Program-made: the position numbers and the translations under genes
Shown: positions 34,994 through 43,555 of the stretch, piece by piece
Numbering within the stretch: position 1 is the stretch's first letter
Layout: the number at the start of each line of letters is the position of its first letter
The notes under the pieces: generated by a model
Told to the model about the DNA's origin: nothing
The model's input: the letters and a program-made list of their open reading frames with translations, nothing else
Database searches by the model: none
Assembly: GCA_017623115.1 (NCBI GenBank)
Contig: JAGAPT010000026.1
Coordinates: forward strand, 59,628 to 123,627
DNA from: Alistipes sp.
GTDB lineage: Bacteria > Bacteroidota > Bacteroidia > Bacteroidales > Rikenellaceae
Direction of reading: 5' to 3'
DNA length: 64,000 nucleotides

Positions 34994-35578
34994 CTACTTC
35001 TTGGCTAATTTGTTAAACAATACCATCAGATAGCCCAGTGTAAGGAATCCACCCGGAGCCAACACGAAGACCAACGGCATATAATCGGCCACACCCAGCG
35101 ACATGCCGAAGATAGCACCGCTACCCAGAATTTCGCGCACAGCACCAATAGCGGTCAATGCGAGCGTAAAGCCCAAACCGATTCCGATACCATCGAAAAT
35201 CGAGTCGATGGGCGAATTCTTCGAGGCAAAGGCCTCGGCACGACCCAGGATGATGCAGTTCACCACAATCAGCGGGATAAAGACACCCAGCGAGGCGTAC
35301 AACGCAGGCACAAAGGCCTCCATCAGCATCTGAATGATGGTCACGAACGACGCAATCACCACAATAAAGGCCGGAATACGCACCTTATCGGGAATCAAAT
35401 TCTTGATGAGCGAGATCACCAGGTTCGACATGATGAGCACAGCCATCGTTGCCAAACCCATACCCATACCATTCGAAGCCGAAGTGGTCGTACCCAACGT
35501 GGGGCACATACCGAGTACCAGCACAAATACAGGGTTACTCTTCAAAATGCCATTCAAGGCGATTTGCAACTTATTCAT
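34994..35578 (-). CDS. rnfE: Rnf complex subunit RnfE
   Basis: 194 residues from ATG 35578 ([20 protein letters not shown]); six membrane helices. [19 protein letters not shown] and [22 protein letters not shown] are the RnfE/NqrD signatures, with the two Cys that match those in RnfA. The start overlaps the end of rnfG by eight bases (ATGAATAA), a sign of coupled translation. Confidence 0.97.
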   Translation of the reverse strand: MNKLQIALNGILKSNPVFVLVLGMCPTLGTTTSASNGMGMGLATMAVLIMSNLVISLIKNLIPDKVRIPAFIVVIASFVTIIQMLMEAFVPALYASLGVFIPLIVVNCIILGRAEAFASKNSPIDSIFDGIGIGLGFTLALTAIGAVREILGSGAIFGMSLGVADYMPLVFVLAPGGFLTLGYLMVLFNKLAKK

Positions 35579-36239
35579 TTTGACCTCCTTCCTGAGCCGC
35601 AGGCTCCGTTTGTTCTGCATTCTCGGCAACAGCCGTAGCACCCGAGGCTACATCCGTAGGCTCCGAGCCCGTTGCCACGCTCTTCATGGCCATCCATGCA
35701 CGGTTCACGGCATCGACATAGGCACGCGACGAAATCGTAGCGGCGGTCAGGGCATCGACATCACCACCATCCTTCGTTACGGCCAACTTGCCATCCACGA
35801 GTTTCTTCTCCTCCAGCTTCTGGTGCTGAATCGAACCGAGCAACGGGTTACCCTCGTCACACATCTTCGTACCCAGACCCGGCGTCTCGGCCTGCTGCAA
35901 GACATTCACATTATTCACCGTTCCATCAGGCAGGAAACCGACCATCAGTTTCACCACGCCGCTGAAACCCTTCTTGGTCATCGACTCAACGGCATAACCA
36001 ACAACCTCCTCGCCCTGCTTGGCCGTATAGACTTTGATAGGCATCTCGTCGATGGTCAGCTCCTCGATTACCGTTGCCTCAAATGCGGGCAACACCTCAC
36101 CAAGGGCTTGCTGTGTAGCAGCAGCCTTCGCAGCTGCGATGGGCTCCACGGTAATCATGTTCACGGCACCGACACCGGCCGATGCGATGAGCGTGATCGT
36201 GAAGAGCACCGCTACCATATTAATAAGTGTACTTTTCAT
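35571..36239 (-). CDS. rnfG: Rnf complex subunit RnfG (covalent FMN)
   Basis: 222 residues: one N-terminal membrane anchor (LINMVAVLFTITLIASAGVGAV) and a periplasmic FMN-binding domain. The Thr that carries the FMN lies in DALTAATISSRAYVDAV. The C-terminal 30 residues are Ala/Glu-rich and poorly conserved. Seventeen bases or fewer separate it from rnfD. Confidence 0.95.
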   Translation of the reverse strand: MKSTLINMVAVLFTITLIASAGVGAVNMITVEPIAAAKAAATQQALGEVLPAFEATVIEELTIDEMPIKVYTAKQGEEVVGYAVESMTKKGFSGVVKLMVGFLPDGTVNNVNVLQQAETPGLGTKMCDEGNPLLGSIQHQKLEEKKLVDGKLAVTKDGGDVDALTAATISSRAYVDAVNRAWMAMKSVATGSEPTDVASGATAVAENAEQTEPAAQEGGQNE

Positions 36240-36255
36240 CTTCTACCCTCCTTTG

Positions 36256-37221
36256 TTATTTCACGCCAAAGCGCGTAGGTTTGATATACTTGTTAATCAA
36301 GGGTACGCAGGCATTCATAATCAGGATGGCAAACGACATACCCTCGGGATAGGCACCCCAAAGGCGAATGCACATCGTGATAGCACCAATGCCAATGGCA
36401 AAAATCACCGAACCCTTGACCGTCATCGGCGACGTAGCGTAGTCCGTAGCCATGAAGATGGCACCTAACATAGCACCACCGGCCAGCACATGGAACAACG
36501 GGAACTGCCACAACAGGGCTGCATCACCACCCTTCGTGAGTGCCACGACAAAGGCAAACACAGCCATCGTAGCCAACACCGTCACGGGAATATGCCAGGT
36601 AATCACCTTGCGCCACAAGAGGTACACAAAGCCGGCCAAAAGGGCAAAAGCAGCCACCTCACCGAGCGAGCCGGGCATGTTACCCAGCAACAGGTCGGTC
36701 ATCGGAAGCGAACCGGCAGCAGTACCAAACTTCACGGCAGCCAGCGGCGTAGCACCCGAAAGGGCGTCCAAAGCAGGATTCTCGACCGTGGGGAACGAGG
36801 TCATCTGCACGGGGTAGGCAATCAGCAGGAAGACACGACCCACCAACGCGGGGTTGAAGGGGTTCTTACCCAGACCGCCGAAGGTCATCTTCGCCACGCC
36901 GATCGCGACAAAGGCACCGATGATGACAATCCACCAGGGAATCGAAGCAGGAAGGTTGAAGGCCAAGAGGACACCGGTTACAATGGCCGACCAATTACAG
37001 ATCGTGCAGGCACCCTTGACCACAAATTTCTGAATCAGATACTCAAACAGCACACACGCAGCAACCGAAAGTGCCGTTACAAAGAGTACGTTCCAGCCGA
37101 AGACCACGACAGAGACAACCAATGCGGGCATCAAGGCGATGACTACATCACGCATGATGGAGGCCGTAGATTGGCTCGACTGCACATGAGGCGACGGCGA
37201 TACAATAAGTTTGTTAGCCAT
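36256..37221 (-). CDS. rnfD: Rnf complex subunit RnfD (covalent FMN)
   Basis: 321 residues, nine or so membrane helices. The covalent-flavin motif is SGATPLAAVK, and the start LIVSPSPHVQSSQSTASIMRDV is typical of RnfD/NqrB. FGGLGKNPFNPALVGRVFLL is another family motif. It forms the membrane core with RnfA, E and G. Confidence 0.96.
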   Translation of the reverse strand: MANKLIVSPSPHVQSSQSTASIMRDVVIALMPALVVSVVVFGWNVLFVTALSVAACVLFEYLIQKFVVKGACTICNWSAIVTGVLLAFNLPASIPWWIVIIGAFVAIGVAKMTFGGLGKNPFNPALVGRVFLLIAYPVQMTSFPTVENPALDALSGATPLAAVKFGTAAGSLPMTDLLLGNMPGSLGEVAAFALLAGFVYLLWRKVITWHIPVTVLATMAVFAFVVALTKGGDAALLWQFPLFHVLAGGAMLGAIFMATDYATSPMTVKGSVIFAIGIGAITMCIRLWGAYPEGMSFAILIMNACVPLINKYIKPTRFGVK

Positions 37222-37241
37222 AGTTTATCTCTTTTTTTCGT

Positions 37242-38591
37242 TTACTTTTTCGGTGCTTGGGCAGCCATGCGTGCACGAATCAGCCCCATGACGGTCTGCT
37301 TACCGAGGCGTACCCAGTCCAAAAGCGGCAGGTAGGCCGGACAGCTCGACTGGCAGCAGCCACACTCGATACACGAGGTGATCATCTGCTCCTCGAGAGC
37401 CTCCCAACCCTGCTTCTTAGCCATCTTGGCCAACCAGTAGGGCTCCAAGCCCATCGGGCAGGCCGAGACGCACTTGGCACACTTCATACATTGACCAGCC
37501 TCCTTGCGCTCGGCATCGGCTCCATACATCACCGTGATACCCGAGCAACCCTTCGTGACAGGCGAGGCGAGGTTCACCATCGCACGACCCATCATCGGGC
37601 CACCATTGATGACCTTTCCGGCCTCCTCCGACAGACCACCGGCAGCCTCCAACAGCGACTGAATCGGTGTGCCCATACGCGTCAGGAGGTTCTTCGGCTC
37701 CTTCATCTGCTTACCGGTAACCGTCACCACGCGCTCGATGAGCGGCATATTCTTCTGCACGGCACGATAGACGGCATAGGTCGTCGAGGCGTTGCATACC
37801 ACAGCACCCACATCAATCGGCAATGCCGGCGGGGGCGGTACCTGGCGACCGGTGATGGCGGCGATGAGCTGCTTCTCACCACCCTGCGGGTACATCACCT
37901 TCAGCGGTACAATCTCAATACCCTTGAACTGCTCGGCCAACTTGGTCAGATGCGCAATGGCATCGGGCTTGTTGTTCTCGATACCGACATAAGCCTTATC
38001 GACAGCAATGGCCTTCATCAAAATCTCGACACCGATGAGCATCTCCTCGCCCATCTCGAGCATCGTGCGGTGATCCGAAGTCAAATACGGCTCACACTCC
38101 ACGCCATTGATAATCAAGCACTCGGCCTTCTTTCCGGGAGGAACCGAAAGTTTCACATGCGTCGGGAAGGTTGCACCACCCATACCGACAATACCTGCCT
38201 CCTTGATTTTGGCAATGATAGCAGCACCATCGAGGTCGCAGGCGCGCTTAATCTCCGTCGAGCGGTCGATCGTCTCAACCCACTCGTCGCCCTCGCGCTT
38301 GATGGTAATCATCATCTGACGCAATCCCTGGCCATTGAGTTGCATGTCCACCGACTCCACCGTACCCGAAATCGGGCTGTGGATATTGGCCGACATGAAT
38401 CCCGTAGCCTCGGCAATCTTCTGACCGGTAAGCACCTTGTCGCCCTTCGCCACGATGGCCGTAGCCGGTGCCCCGATGTGCTGGCCGAGCGGAATCTGCA
38501 CCACCTCGGGAAGAGGCAGCACCTCGATTGCCTTCGCACGGCTCAGTTTATTTTCCTGCGGATGAACTCCGCCCATGGGAAATGTCTTCAT
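37242..38591 (-). CDS. rnfC: Rnf complex subunit RnfC
   Basis: 449 residues, cytoplasmic, peripheral. The NADH-binding domain has GMGGATFPTHVKL and INGVECEPYLTSDHR; the C-terminal half has two 4Fe-4S motifs, CMKCAKCVSACPMGL and CIECGCCQSSCPAYL. It exchanges electrons with NAD(H). It follows rnfB by 28 bases. Confidence 0.97.
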   Translation of the reverse strand: MKTFPMGGVHPQENKLSRAKAIEVLPLPEVVQIPLGQHIGAPATAIVAKGDKVLTGQKIAEATGFMSANIHSPISGTVESVDMQLNGQGLRQMMITIKREGDEWVETIDRSTEIKRACDLDGAAIIAKIKEAGIVGMGGATFPTHVKLSVPPGKKAECLIINGVECEPYLTSDHRTMLEMGEEMLIGVEILMKAIAVDKAYVGIENNKPDAIAHLTKLAEQFKGIEIVPLKVMYPQGGEKQLIAAITGRQVPPPPALPIDVGAVVCNASTTYAVYRAVQKNMPLIERVVTVTGKQMKEPKNLLTRMGTPIQSLLEAAGGLSEEAGKVINGGPMMGRAMVNLASPVTKGCSGITVMYGADAERKEAGQCMKCAKCVSACPMGLEPYWLAKMAKKQGWEALEEQMITSCIECGCCQSSCPAYLPLLDWVRLGKQTVMGLIRARMAAQAPKK

Positions 38592-38619
38592 AATCTGTGT
38601 TTCGTTTCTCGGTGGTTAA

Positions 38620-39687
38620 TTACTCGGCACGCTTGCCACGAACTAAGCAGAGCGGATTCTTACCCGACTCCTTCAACTCCACGATGACACCCTCAACCGA
38701 GGTTGCAGCCTTCGACTCCATCACCGCCTTCGTCGGATGGACGAGCAAGAGCGGATTGCTACCCGAAGCCTTCAAGGCAATCGTTGCGGGACCGCCAACA
38801 GCCTTCGGTGCAGCAGCAGCCTCTCCGGCCGGCTTCGTAGCAGCCGGTGCAGCCTTGGCCACCTTCGGCAGCGGCTCCATGCCGATGAGTTTGATGGCAC
38901 CCGTCGGGCACTCATTCACACACTTGCGGCACAACTTACACTTCTGCGGGTCGATGTAGGCGAGGTTGTTCTCGATGGTGATGGCACCAAAGGCACACAC
39001 CTTCTCGCACTTACCACAGCCGATGCAACCGGCCTTGCAGGCCTTAATCGTCACGGCACCCTTGTCCTTCGAGACGCACGATACATAGACAGCACGATTC
39101 TTCGGCCACTTCTTGCGCAGCTCGATAATCATCTTCGGGCACGCCTTCACGCAGGCTCCACAAGCCGTACACTTATCGGCATCGACCTCCGGAAGACCCG
39201 TCTCGGGATTGATGTGGATGGCATCGAATGCACACGCCACGACGCAATCGCCATAGCCGAGGCAGCCAAATGCACAGCCCGTCTCACCCACATAGAGCGA
39301 GGCAGCCACAGCGCACGACTTTGCGCCATCGTACTGATTCGTACGCGGACGCTTCTCGCACGTTCCACCGCAACGTACCGTTGCCGTTTGCGGCTCCTTC
39401 TCTGCCGCAGCCTTGCCCAGGTAGGCGGCTACAGCCTTCATCGTTTCGCTACCACCGACCGGACAGAAGAGCGACGAGATGTCGTCGTTCTTAACCAATG
39501 CCTCCGAAAGACCACGGCAACCGGCAAAACCGCAACCACCGCAGTTGGCTCCGGGGAGCATCTTCTCCACGTCGTCGATGCGCGGATCCTCCTCTACCTT
39601 GAACTTTTGAGCCACAAAGTAGAGAATCACCGCGGCGAGGACTCCCAACACGCATAGTGTCAGAATCGTGTAAAATAATACTTCCAT
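38620..39687 (-). CDS. rnfB: Rnf complex subunit RnfB with an extended C terminus
   Basis: 355 residues. One N-terminal membrane helix, a 4Fe-4S domain with CGGCGFAGC and a later Cys, then a ferredoxin part with several CxxCxxCxxxC motifs (CTACGACVKACP, CKAGCIGCGKCEKVCA, CKLCRKCVNECP). After the last cluster (about residue 265) there is an Ala/Pro/Lys-rich linker and a tail with two similar 16-residue units, ALKASGSNPLLLVHPTK and ELKESGKNPLCLVRGKR, not found in short RnfB proteins. It takes electrons from ferredoxin. The ATG is directly after the rseC stop. Confidence 0.95.
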   Translation of the reverse strand: MEVLFYTILTLCVLGVLAAVILYFVAQKFKVEEDPRIDDVEKMLPGANCGGCGFAGCRGLSEALVKNDDISSLFCPVGGSETMKAVAAYLGKAAAEKEPQTATVRCGGTCEKRPRTNQYDGAKSCAVAASLYVGETGCAFGCLGYGDCVVACAFDAIHINPETGLPEVDADKCTACGACVKACPKMIIELRKKWPKNRAVYVSCVSKDKGAVTIKACKAGCIGCGKCEKVCAFGAITIENNLAYIDPQKCKLCRKCVNECPTGAIKLIGMEPLPKVAKAAPAATKPAGEAAAAPKAVGGPATIALKASGSNPLLLVHPTKAVMESKAATSVEGVIVELKESGKNPLCLVRGKRAE

Positions 39688-40104
39688 TTAGATTTGAGTT
39701 ATTGTAAATTGAATTGTGTGTTCTATCTTTTTGCGGAAGAGCCACAGCACCCCATAATAGGCGGCCACAGCTCCCAAAGTCACCACCACGGCCAAACCTT
39801 CGTTCAGTCCCATGGCCGTTGCCACCACCAACACACCCACCAGCACCACCAAGGCACCCACATAGGCTATCAACACAGCACGACCGCCAATCCGCTTACG
39901 CACGCCAACCATCACGGCGTCGCCAACCCGATAAGCAGCAGCCTGCTCGGTATAGACCTCGACCTCCTTCTCCGTGGCCTCGGCCAATCCGCAAGCCTGC
40001 CGCGCTGCACACGAGCCACAGGCACTGCGCGAAGTGATGCGCACCACGACCCGATGCTCCTCGACACGGGCAACCACGCCGCTATGTTGAACCACCTCCG
40101 ACAT
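39688..40104 (-). CDS. RseC/RnfH-type SoxR-reducing system protein
   Basis: 138 residues: an N-terminal beta-rich domain with a Cys cluster (ACGSCAARQACG) and two C-terminal membrane helices (AVLIAYVGALVVLVGVLVVAT and a second just after). It matches the RseC/MucC family, which is often coded with rnf genes and thought to help keep SoxR reduced. The stop touches the rnfB start, and the gene is 28 bases after nadE, so it links nadE with the rnf genes in one likely transcript. Confidence 0.9.
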   Translation of the reverse strand: MSEVVQHSGVVARVEEHRVVVRITSRSACGSCAARQACGLAEATEKEVEVYTEQAAAYRVGDAVMVGVRKRIGGRAVLIAYVGALVVLVGVLVVATAMGLNEGLAVVVTLGAVAAYYGVLWLFRKKIEHTIQFTITQI

Positions 40105-40132
40105 CGTCCAAACGACTGCTGACTATCGACTG

Positions 40133-41710
40133 CTAATCACCGTATTTGTTGGTCAGCGGCATCAACCGCTCGTGGCCAAAGGCACAAGCCGAAAGGCGCA
40201 ACACGGGCGGGAACTGATAGCGTTTTTTCTCGTTTCGCATAATCATGGCGTGAATCTTCTCCACGACACCCGAGTCGAAGCCGGCATTGATAATCTCCTC
40301 GCGATGCTGGCTCTCCTCAATCATGCGGTAGAGGATAGCATCCACCACTTCATACGAGGGCAACGTATCGCTATCCTTCTGGCCGATATGCAACTCCGAC
40401 GAAGGCTCCTTCGTCAAGATGCTCTCGGGAATCAAATCCGGATGGGTACGATTGATGTAGCGAGCCACGTCGTACATCTCGCTCTTGTAGATATCACCCG
40501 TCGGACTGAAGGCTCCTGCCGTATCGCCATAAAGCGTACACAGGCCAAGGGCATTCTCACTCTTATTCGACGAGTTGAGCAACATATAGCCCGTCTTATT
40601 CTGCAACGCCATGAGCAACACGGTGCGGATGCGGGCCTGGATATTCTCCTCCGTAAAGTCGAACTCCGTGCCACCGATGACCGGTTTCAGCGTATTGATG
40701 CAACTGTTGTAGATCTCCGAAATCGGAATCACGTTGTACGAAATACCGAGGTTCTCGGCCAACGCCTTGGCATCCTCGACCGACATATCGGGCGAGAAGG
40801 GCGAGGGCATGAGCAACGCATGGACATTCTCCTTACCGAGGGCCTCGGCAGCGATGCAGGCCACAACAGCCGAGTCGATACCGCCCGAAAGACCCACGCA
40901 GGCCTTCTGATAGCCATTTTTGTGGAAGAAATCGCGCAGACCGCAGCAGGCTGCGGCATAGACCATCGCCGTGCGCGAACGCATATCCGAAACACGAATG
41001 GGCGCATACTCGGCCTTGGTATCGTAAATCTGGAAATCCTCCTCGAAACTCTTCATCAGCAGATGCGTCTCGCCCTGCTTGCTCATCACACCCGACGTGC
41101 CGTCGTAGACAATCTCCGTAGAGCCACCCACCTGGTTGATAAAGATGATGGTTTTCCCCTCGGCAAAGGCGATGTTACGCATCGTTTCATGGCGATAACT
41201 CATACCTCCCTTGCTGTATTTTCGGGCGTTGATGGAGAGAATCAACTCGACATCGCAATCGAATTTCGATTCGCGACGAATATCATCACCCACAACCACC
41301 ACACACTTCTGTCCGCAAATCTTGACATACTCGAACCCCTCGGCCGAGGTCAGGAAGCCCATCTCGCGACGAGCCGTGATATGGCGTTTGCCCACCGTAT
41401 GGGTAATCTCACCCTGCTCGATAACGACAGCTGCGCTGATGGTTCCTTCGGCCGTCAGCACCGGAGCACCAACAATGGTCGTGATACCTTTCGAGGCCTC
41501 GGCAATGCGCTCGAGGGCCTCCTCACACAGTTCGAGGAAGGTGGTTTTGCGAAGTAAATCGAAAGCGGGAGTGCCGCTCACAGCCTGCTCGGCAAAGAGT
41601 ACTAAGTCGGCTTTTTGGGCTTTGGCTTTGTGGATTGCATCGACAATCTTGGCGCAGTTGCCGTCGATATCGCCGATGGTATAGTTCAATTGGGCCAGTG
41701 CAATTTTCAT
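40133..41710 (-). CDS. nadE: NAD+ synthetase with a nitrilase-like domain that lacks the usual Cys
   Basis: 525 residues. The N-terminal nitrilase-like domain (1-255) should release ammonia from glutamine by a Glu-Lys-Cys triad. Glu41 (LFAEQAVSG) and a Lys at 108 (GKRH) are there, but the nucleophile elbow, usually ICED, reads VVVVGDDIRRE, with Gly141 where the Cys belongs. The C-terminal synthetase domain looks intact: the ATP loop is LSGGIDSAVVACIA (about 274-287), followed by MPSPFSPDMSVEDAKALAENLG, LNSSNKSENALGLCTLYGDTAGAFSPTGDIYKS and KEPSSELHIGQKDSDTLPSYE. It is probably ammonia-dependent, or the domain has another role. It heads the likely nadE-rseC-rnf operon. Confidence 0.93.
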   Translation of the reverse strand: MKIALAQLNYTIGDIDGNCAKIVDAIHKAKAQKADLVLFAEQAVSGTPAFDLLRKTTFLELCEEALERIAEASKGITTIVGAPVLTAEGTISAAVVIEQGEITHTVGKRHITARREMGFLTSAEGFEYVKICGQKCVVVVGDDIRRESKFDCDVELILSINARKYSKGGMSYRHETMRNIAFAEGKTIIFINQVGGSTEIVYDGTSGVMSKQGETHLLMKSFEEDFQIYDTKAEYAPIRVSDMRSRTAMVYAAACCGLRDFFHKNGYQKACVGLSGGIDSAVVACIAAEALGKENVHALLMPSPFSPDMSVEDAKALAENLGISYNVIPISEIYNSCINTLKPVIGGTEFDFTEENIQARIRTVLLMALQNKTGYMLLNSSNKSENALGLCTLYGDTAGAFSPTGDIYKSEMYDVARYINRTHPDLIPESILTKEPSSELHIGQKDSDTLPSYEVVDAILYRMIEESQHREEIINAGFDSGVVEKIHAMIMRNEKKRYQFPPVLRLSACAFGHERLMPLTNKYGD

Positions 41711-41742
41711 TGTCCTGTTGATTAGGTCTTTTGATAACTCCG

Positions 41743-41774
41743 CAAAGTTAACGATTATTTATAATAATCGGAAA
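41743..41774 (-). promoter_or_regulatory. nadE promoter with an operator-like palindrome
   Basis: Minus-strand TTTC (41774-41771), 20 bases, TAACTTTG (41750-41743). Nearly the whole spacer (41752-41770) is a perfect palindrome, CGATTATT-TAT-AATAATCG. A dimeric regulator bound there would cover both promoter boxes. Confidence 0.7.
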
Positions 41775-41866
41775 TAAATTCGCGGTTAATTAAACGCACT
41801 TTTCGGGAAAACAACCTTGAATTTACAGAAATCCCCCTATCGCATCTCCGATTAGTCGGCTCCACA

Positions 41867-41911
41867 TAAAAAAATCAGGCAACACGAGCACCATTCAATG
41901 CTCGTGTTGCC
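41867..41911 (-). terminator. Terminator of the zinc-ribbon operon
   Basis: A 13-bp perfect stem (GGCAACACGAGCA and its complement) around eight bases, followed on the minus strand by TGATTTTTTT. Confidence 0.9.
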
Positions 41912-41924
41912 TTACTTCGGGGTG

Positions 41925-41984
41925 CCCCCCCCTTCGTGCAGACTACTCCTGCGCGGCCCCCCCCTCGTGCAGACTACTCCTGCT
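41925..41984. repeat. Tandem duplication of the 3' end of the zinc-ribbon gene
   Basis: Two near-identical 28-29 base units (41925-41953 and 41957-41984): a C8 tract, then (T)TCGTGCAGACTACTCCTGC. The second includes the last codons and stop of the zinc-ribbon gene; the first is a non-coding copy. Confidence 0.85.
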
Positions 41985-42729
41985 CGGGGTCAGCTACCAG
42001 GATACGTCCGCAGTATTCGCAAACGATAATCTTCTTACCCTGGCGGATGTCGGCCTGACGCTGCGGCGGGATGTGGTTGAAGCAACCACCGCACGCATCA
42101 CGCTTCACGGTTACCACAGCCATGCCGTTACGCACATTCTTGCGAATACGGTTGTAGGCGACAATCAGACGCTCGTCGATCTTCACCTTTGCCTCGGCAG
42201 CCTGCGCCTCAAACTGCGCCACCTGCGGAGCAGTCTCAGCCTCGATACCCTCCAACTCATCTTTCTTGAGTTTGAGGTCCGTAGCACGCTCGGCAGCCAC
42301 CGCCTCGGCCTCCTCCAACTGCACTTTCTTGGCCTTGATCGCACCGGCATACTCACGCAGACGCTTCTCGGCCAGCTCAATCTCAAGCTCCTGATACTCA
42401 ATCTCCTTCGTGATAGCATCATACTCGCGATTGTTGCGCACGTTGTTCTGCTGCTCCTTGTAGTTACCGATTTGAATACGAGCCGTATCCACCTCACGCT
42501 TGCGCTGCTTGGTCAGCGTATTGAGCTCCTCAATCTCGGCATTGATGTTGTCGATGCGAGTGGTCAAACCTGCCATCTCATCCTCAAGGTCCTGCACCTC
42601 GAGCGGCAGTTCGCCCTTCACCTTATTGATGGCATCAATCTGGCTGTCGATTTTCTGCAACTCATAGAGTGCCAAAATCTTCTCCTGCATCGAGTAATCA
42701 GCCTCGGCCGTCTTCTTTTGTGTTGACAT
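41974..42729 (-). CDS. Coiled-coil protein with C4 zinc ribbon
   Basis: 251 residues. About 1-195 is long antiparallel coiled coil (QKIDSQIDAINKVKGELP, then ELEIELAEKRLREYAG). The C terminus is a C4 zinc ribbon: ACGGCFNHIPPQ and VCEYCGRILV provide two CxxC pairs. The family (C4-type zinc ribbon, formerly DUF164) has no firmly set role in Bacteroidetes; nucleic-acid binding is suspected. It follows the Nif3 gene by 16 bases, a pairing seen widely in bacteria. Confidence 0.93.
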   Translation of the reverse strand: MSTQKKTAEADYSMQEKILALYELQKIDSQIDAINKVKGELPLEVQDLEDEMAGLTTRIDNINAEIEELNTLTKQRKREVDTARIQIGNYKEQQNNVRNNREYDAITKEIEYQELEIELAEKRLREYAGAIKAKKVQLEEAEAVAAERATDLKLKKDELEGIEAETAPQVAQFEAQAAEAKVKIDERLIVAYNRIRKNVRNGMAVVTVKRDACGGCFNHIPPQRQADIRQGKKIIVCEYCGRILVADPEQE

Positions 42730-42745
42730 ATCGTATTGTTTTAGT

Positions 42746-43537
42746 TTACTTTATGCACAGATAGTTGATTGGATTGCGCGTTTTCGCACTTTTCAAGAGT
42801 GCAAAGGTACATAATTTTTTTGACAAAATATCAAATAAAATTTCAATTGCGCAATATTCGCTCTCAAAATGGCCGATATCGGCCACCGTAAAGGCCCCAT
42901 CGGGGGTCATAAAGTCATTGTATTTCAGGTCGGCTGTCAGGTAGAGGTCTGCGCCGGCACGACGTGCTTCACCCATGAGCGAAGCTCCGGCTCCGGTACA
43001 AATGGCCACCCGTTTCACGGTCGGAGCTGCCGGATCGCTATACCGCACGGCTCCCACCTGCAGGCGTCGTTGCACCTCGGTCAAGAAGGCCATGGTCGGC
43101 ATCGCCTGCGGCAGTTCACCCACCACGCCAAAACCCACGCCTTCGCCCTTGGTCGAAGGCTCCAGCAGGGTCAACTTTTCCACACCTAACTGCTCGGCCA
43201 ACCGCCAACTCATCCCCTGCGGGGCACTGTCCAGATTCGTGTGGCAGGCATAGAGCGCTATGCCGCTCCGAATGGCTCGCTCGACACATCGCTCGACGGG
43301 TGTTGCCGAGTTGAGTCGTTTGAGCGGATGGAAGATAATTGGGTGGTGCGTAATAATCAGGTCGCACCCCTCCGCTTCGGCCTCGGCAAGTACCTCTTCG
43401 GTTACATCAACGGCCAACAAGGCTCGCTTTACCTCCTGCTCCGGATGGCCCACTACCAAGCCGGAATTGTCATACGACTCCTGCCAAGCCAGCGGGGCAA
43501 ACTCCTCAATAACAGCTGTTATCTCTCTAATCTTCAT
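42746..43537 (-). CDS. Nif3-like dinuclear metal-centre protein
   Basis: 263 residues from ATG 43537 (MKIREITAVIEEFAP), with GGGAGGAA eight bases upstream; a TTG at 43552 is in frame but is part of that ribosome-binding region. Metal ligands of the family are visible in LIITHHPIIFHPLK, CHTNLDSA and, near the C terminus, DIGHFESE. Nif3 proteins form hexameric toroids and may act as GTP cyclohydrolase I-like enzymes, but the role is unsettled. Confidence 0.93.
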   Translation of the reverse strand: MKIREITAVIEEFAPLAWQESYDNSGLVVGHPEQEVKRALLAVDVTEEVLAEAEAEGCDLIITHHPIIFHPLKRLNSATPVERCVERAIRSGIALYACHTNLDSAPQGMSWRLAEQLGVEKLTLLEPSTKGEGVGFGVVGELPQAMPTMAFLTEVQRRLQVGAVRYSDPAAPTVKRVAICTGAGASLMGEARRAGADLYLTADLKYNDFMTPDGAFTVADIGHFESEYCAIEILFDILSKKLCTFALLKSAKTRNPINYLCIK

Positions 43538-43555
43538 ATCTATTCCTCCCAACCC

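Noticed and set aside
40172-41557. 461-codon plus-strand frame opposite nadE
   Set aside because: Shadow of nadE; no ribosome-binding site or recognisable domain.
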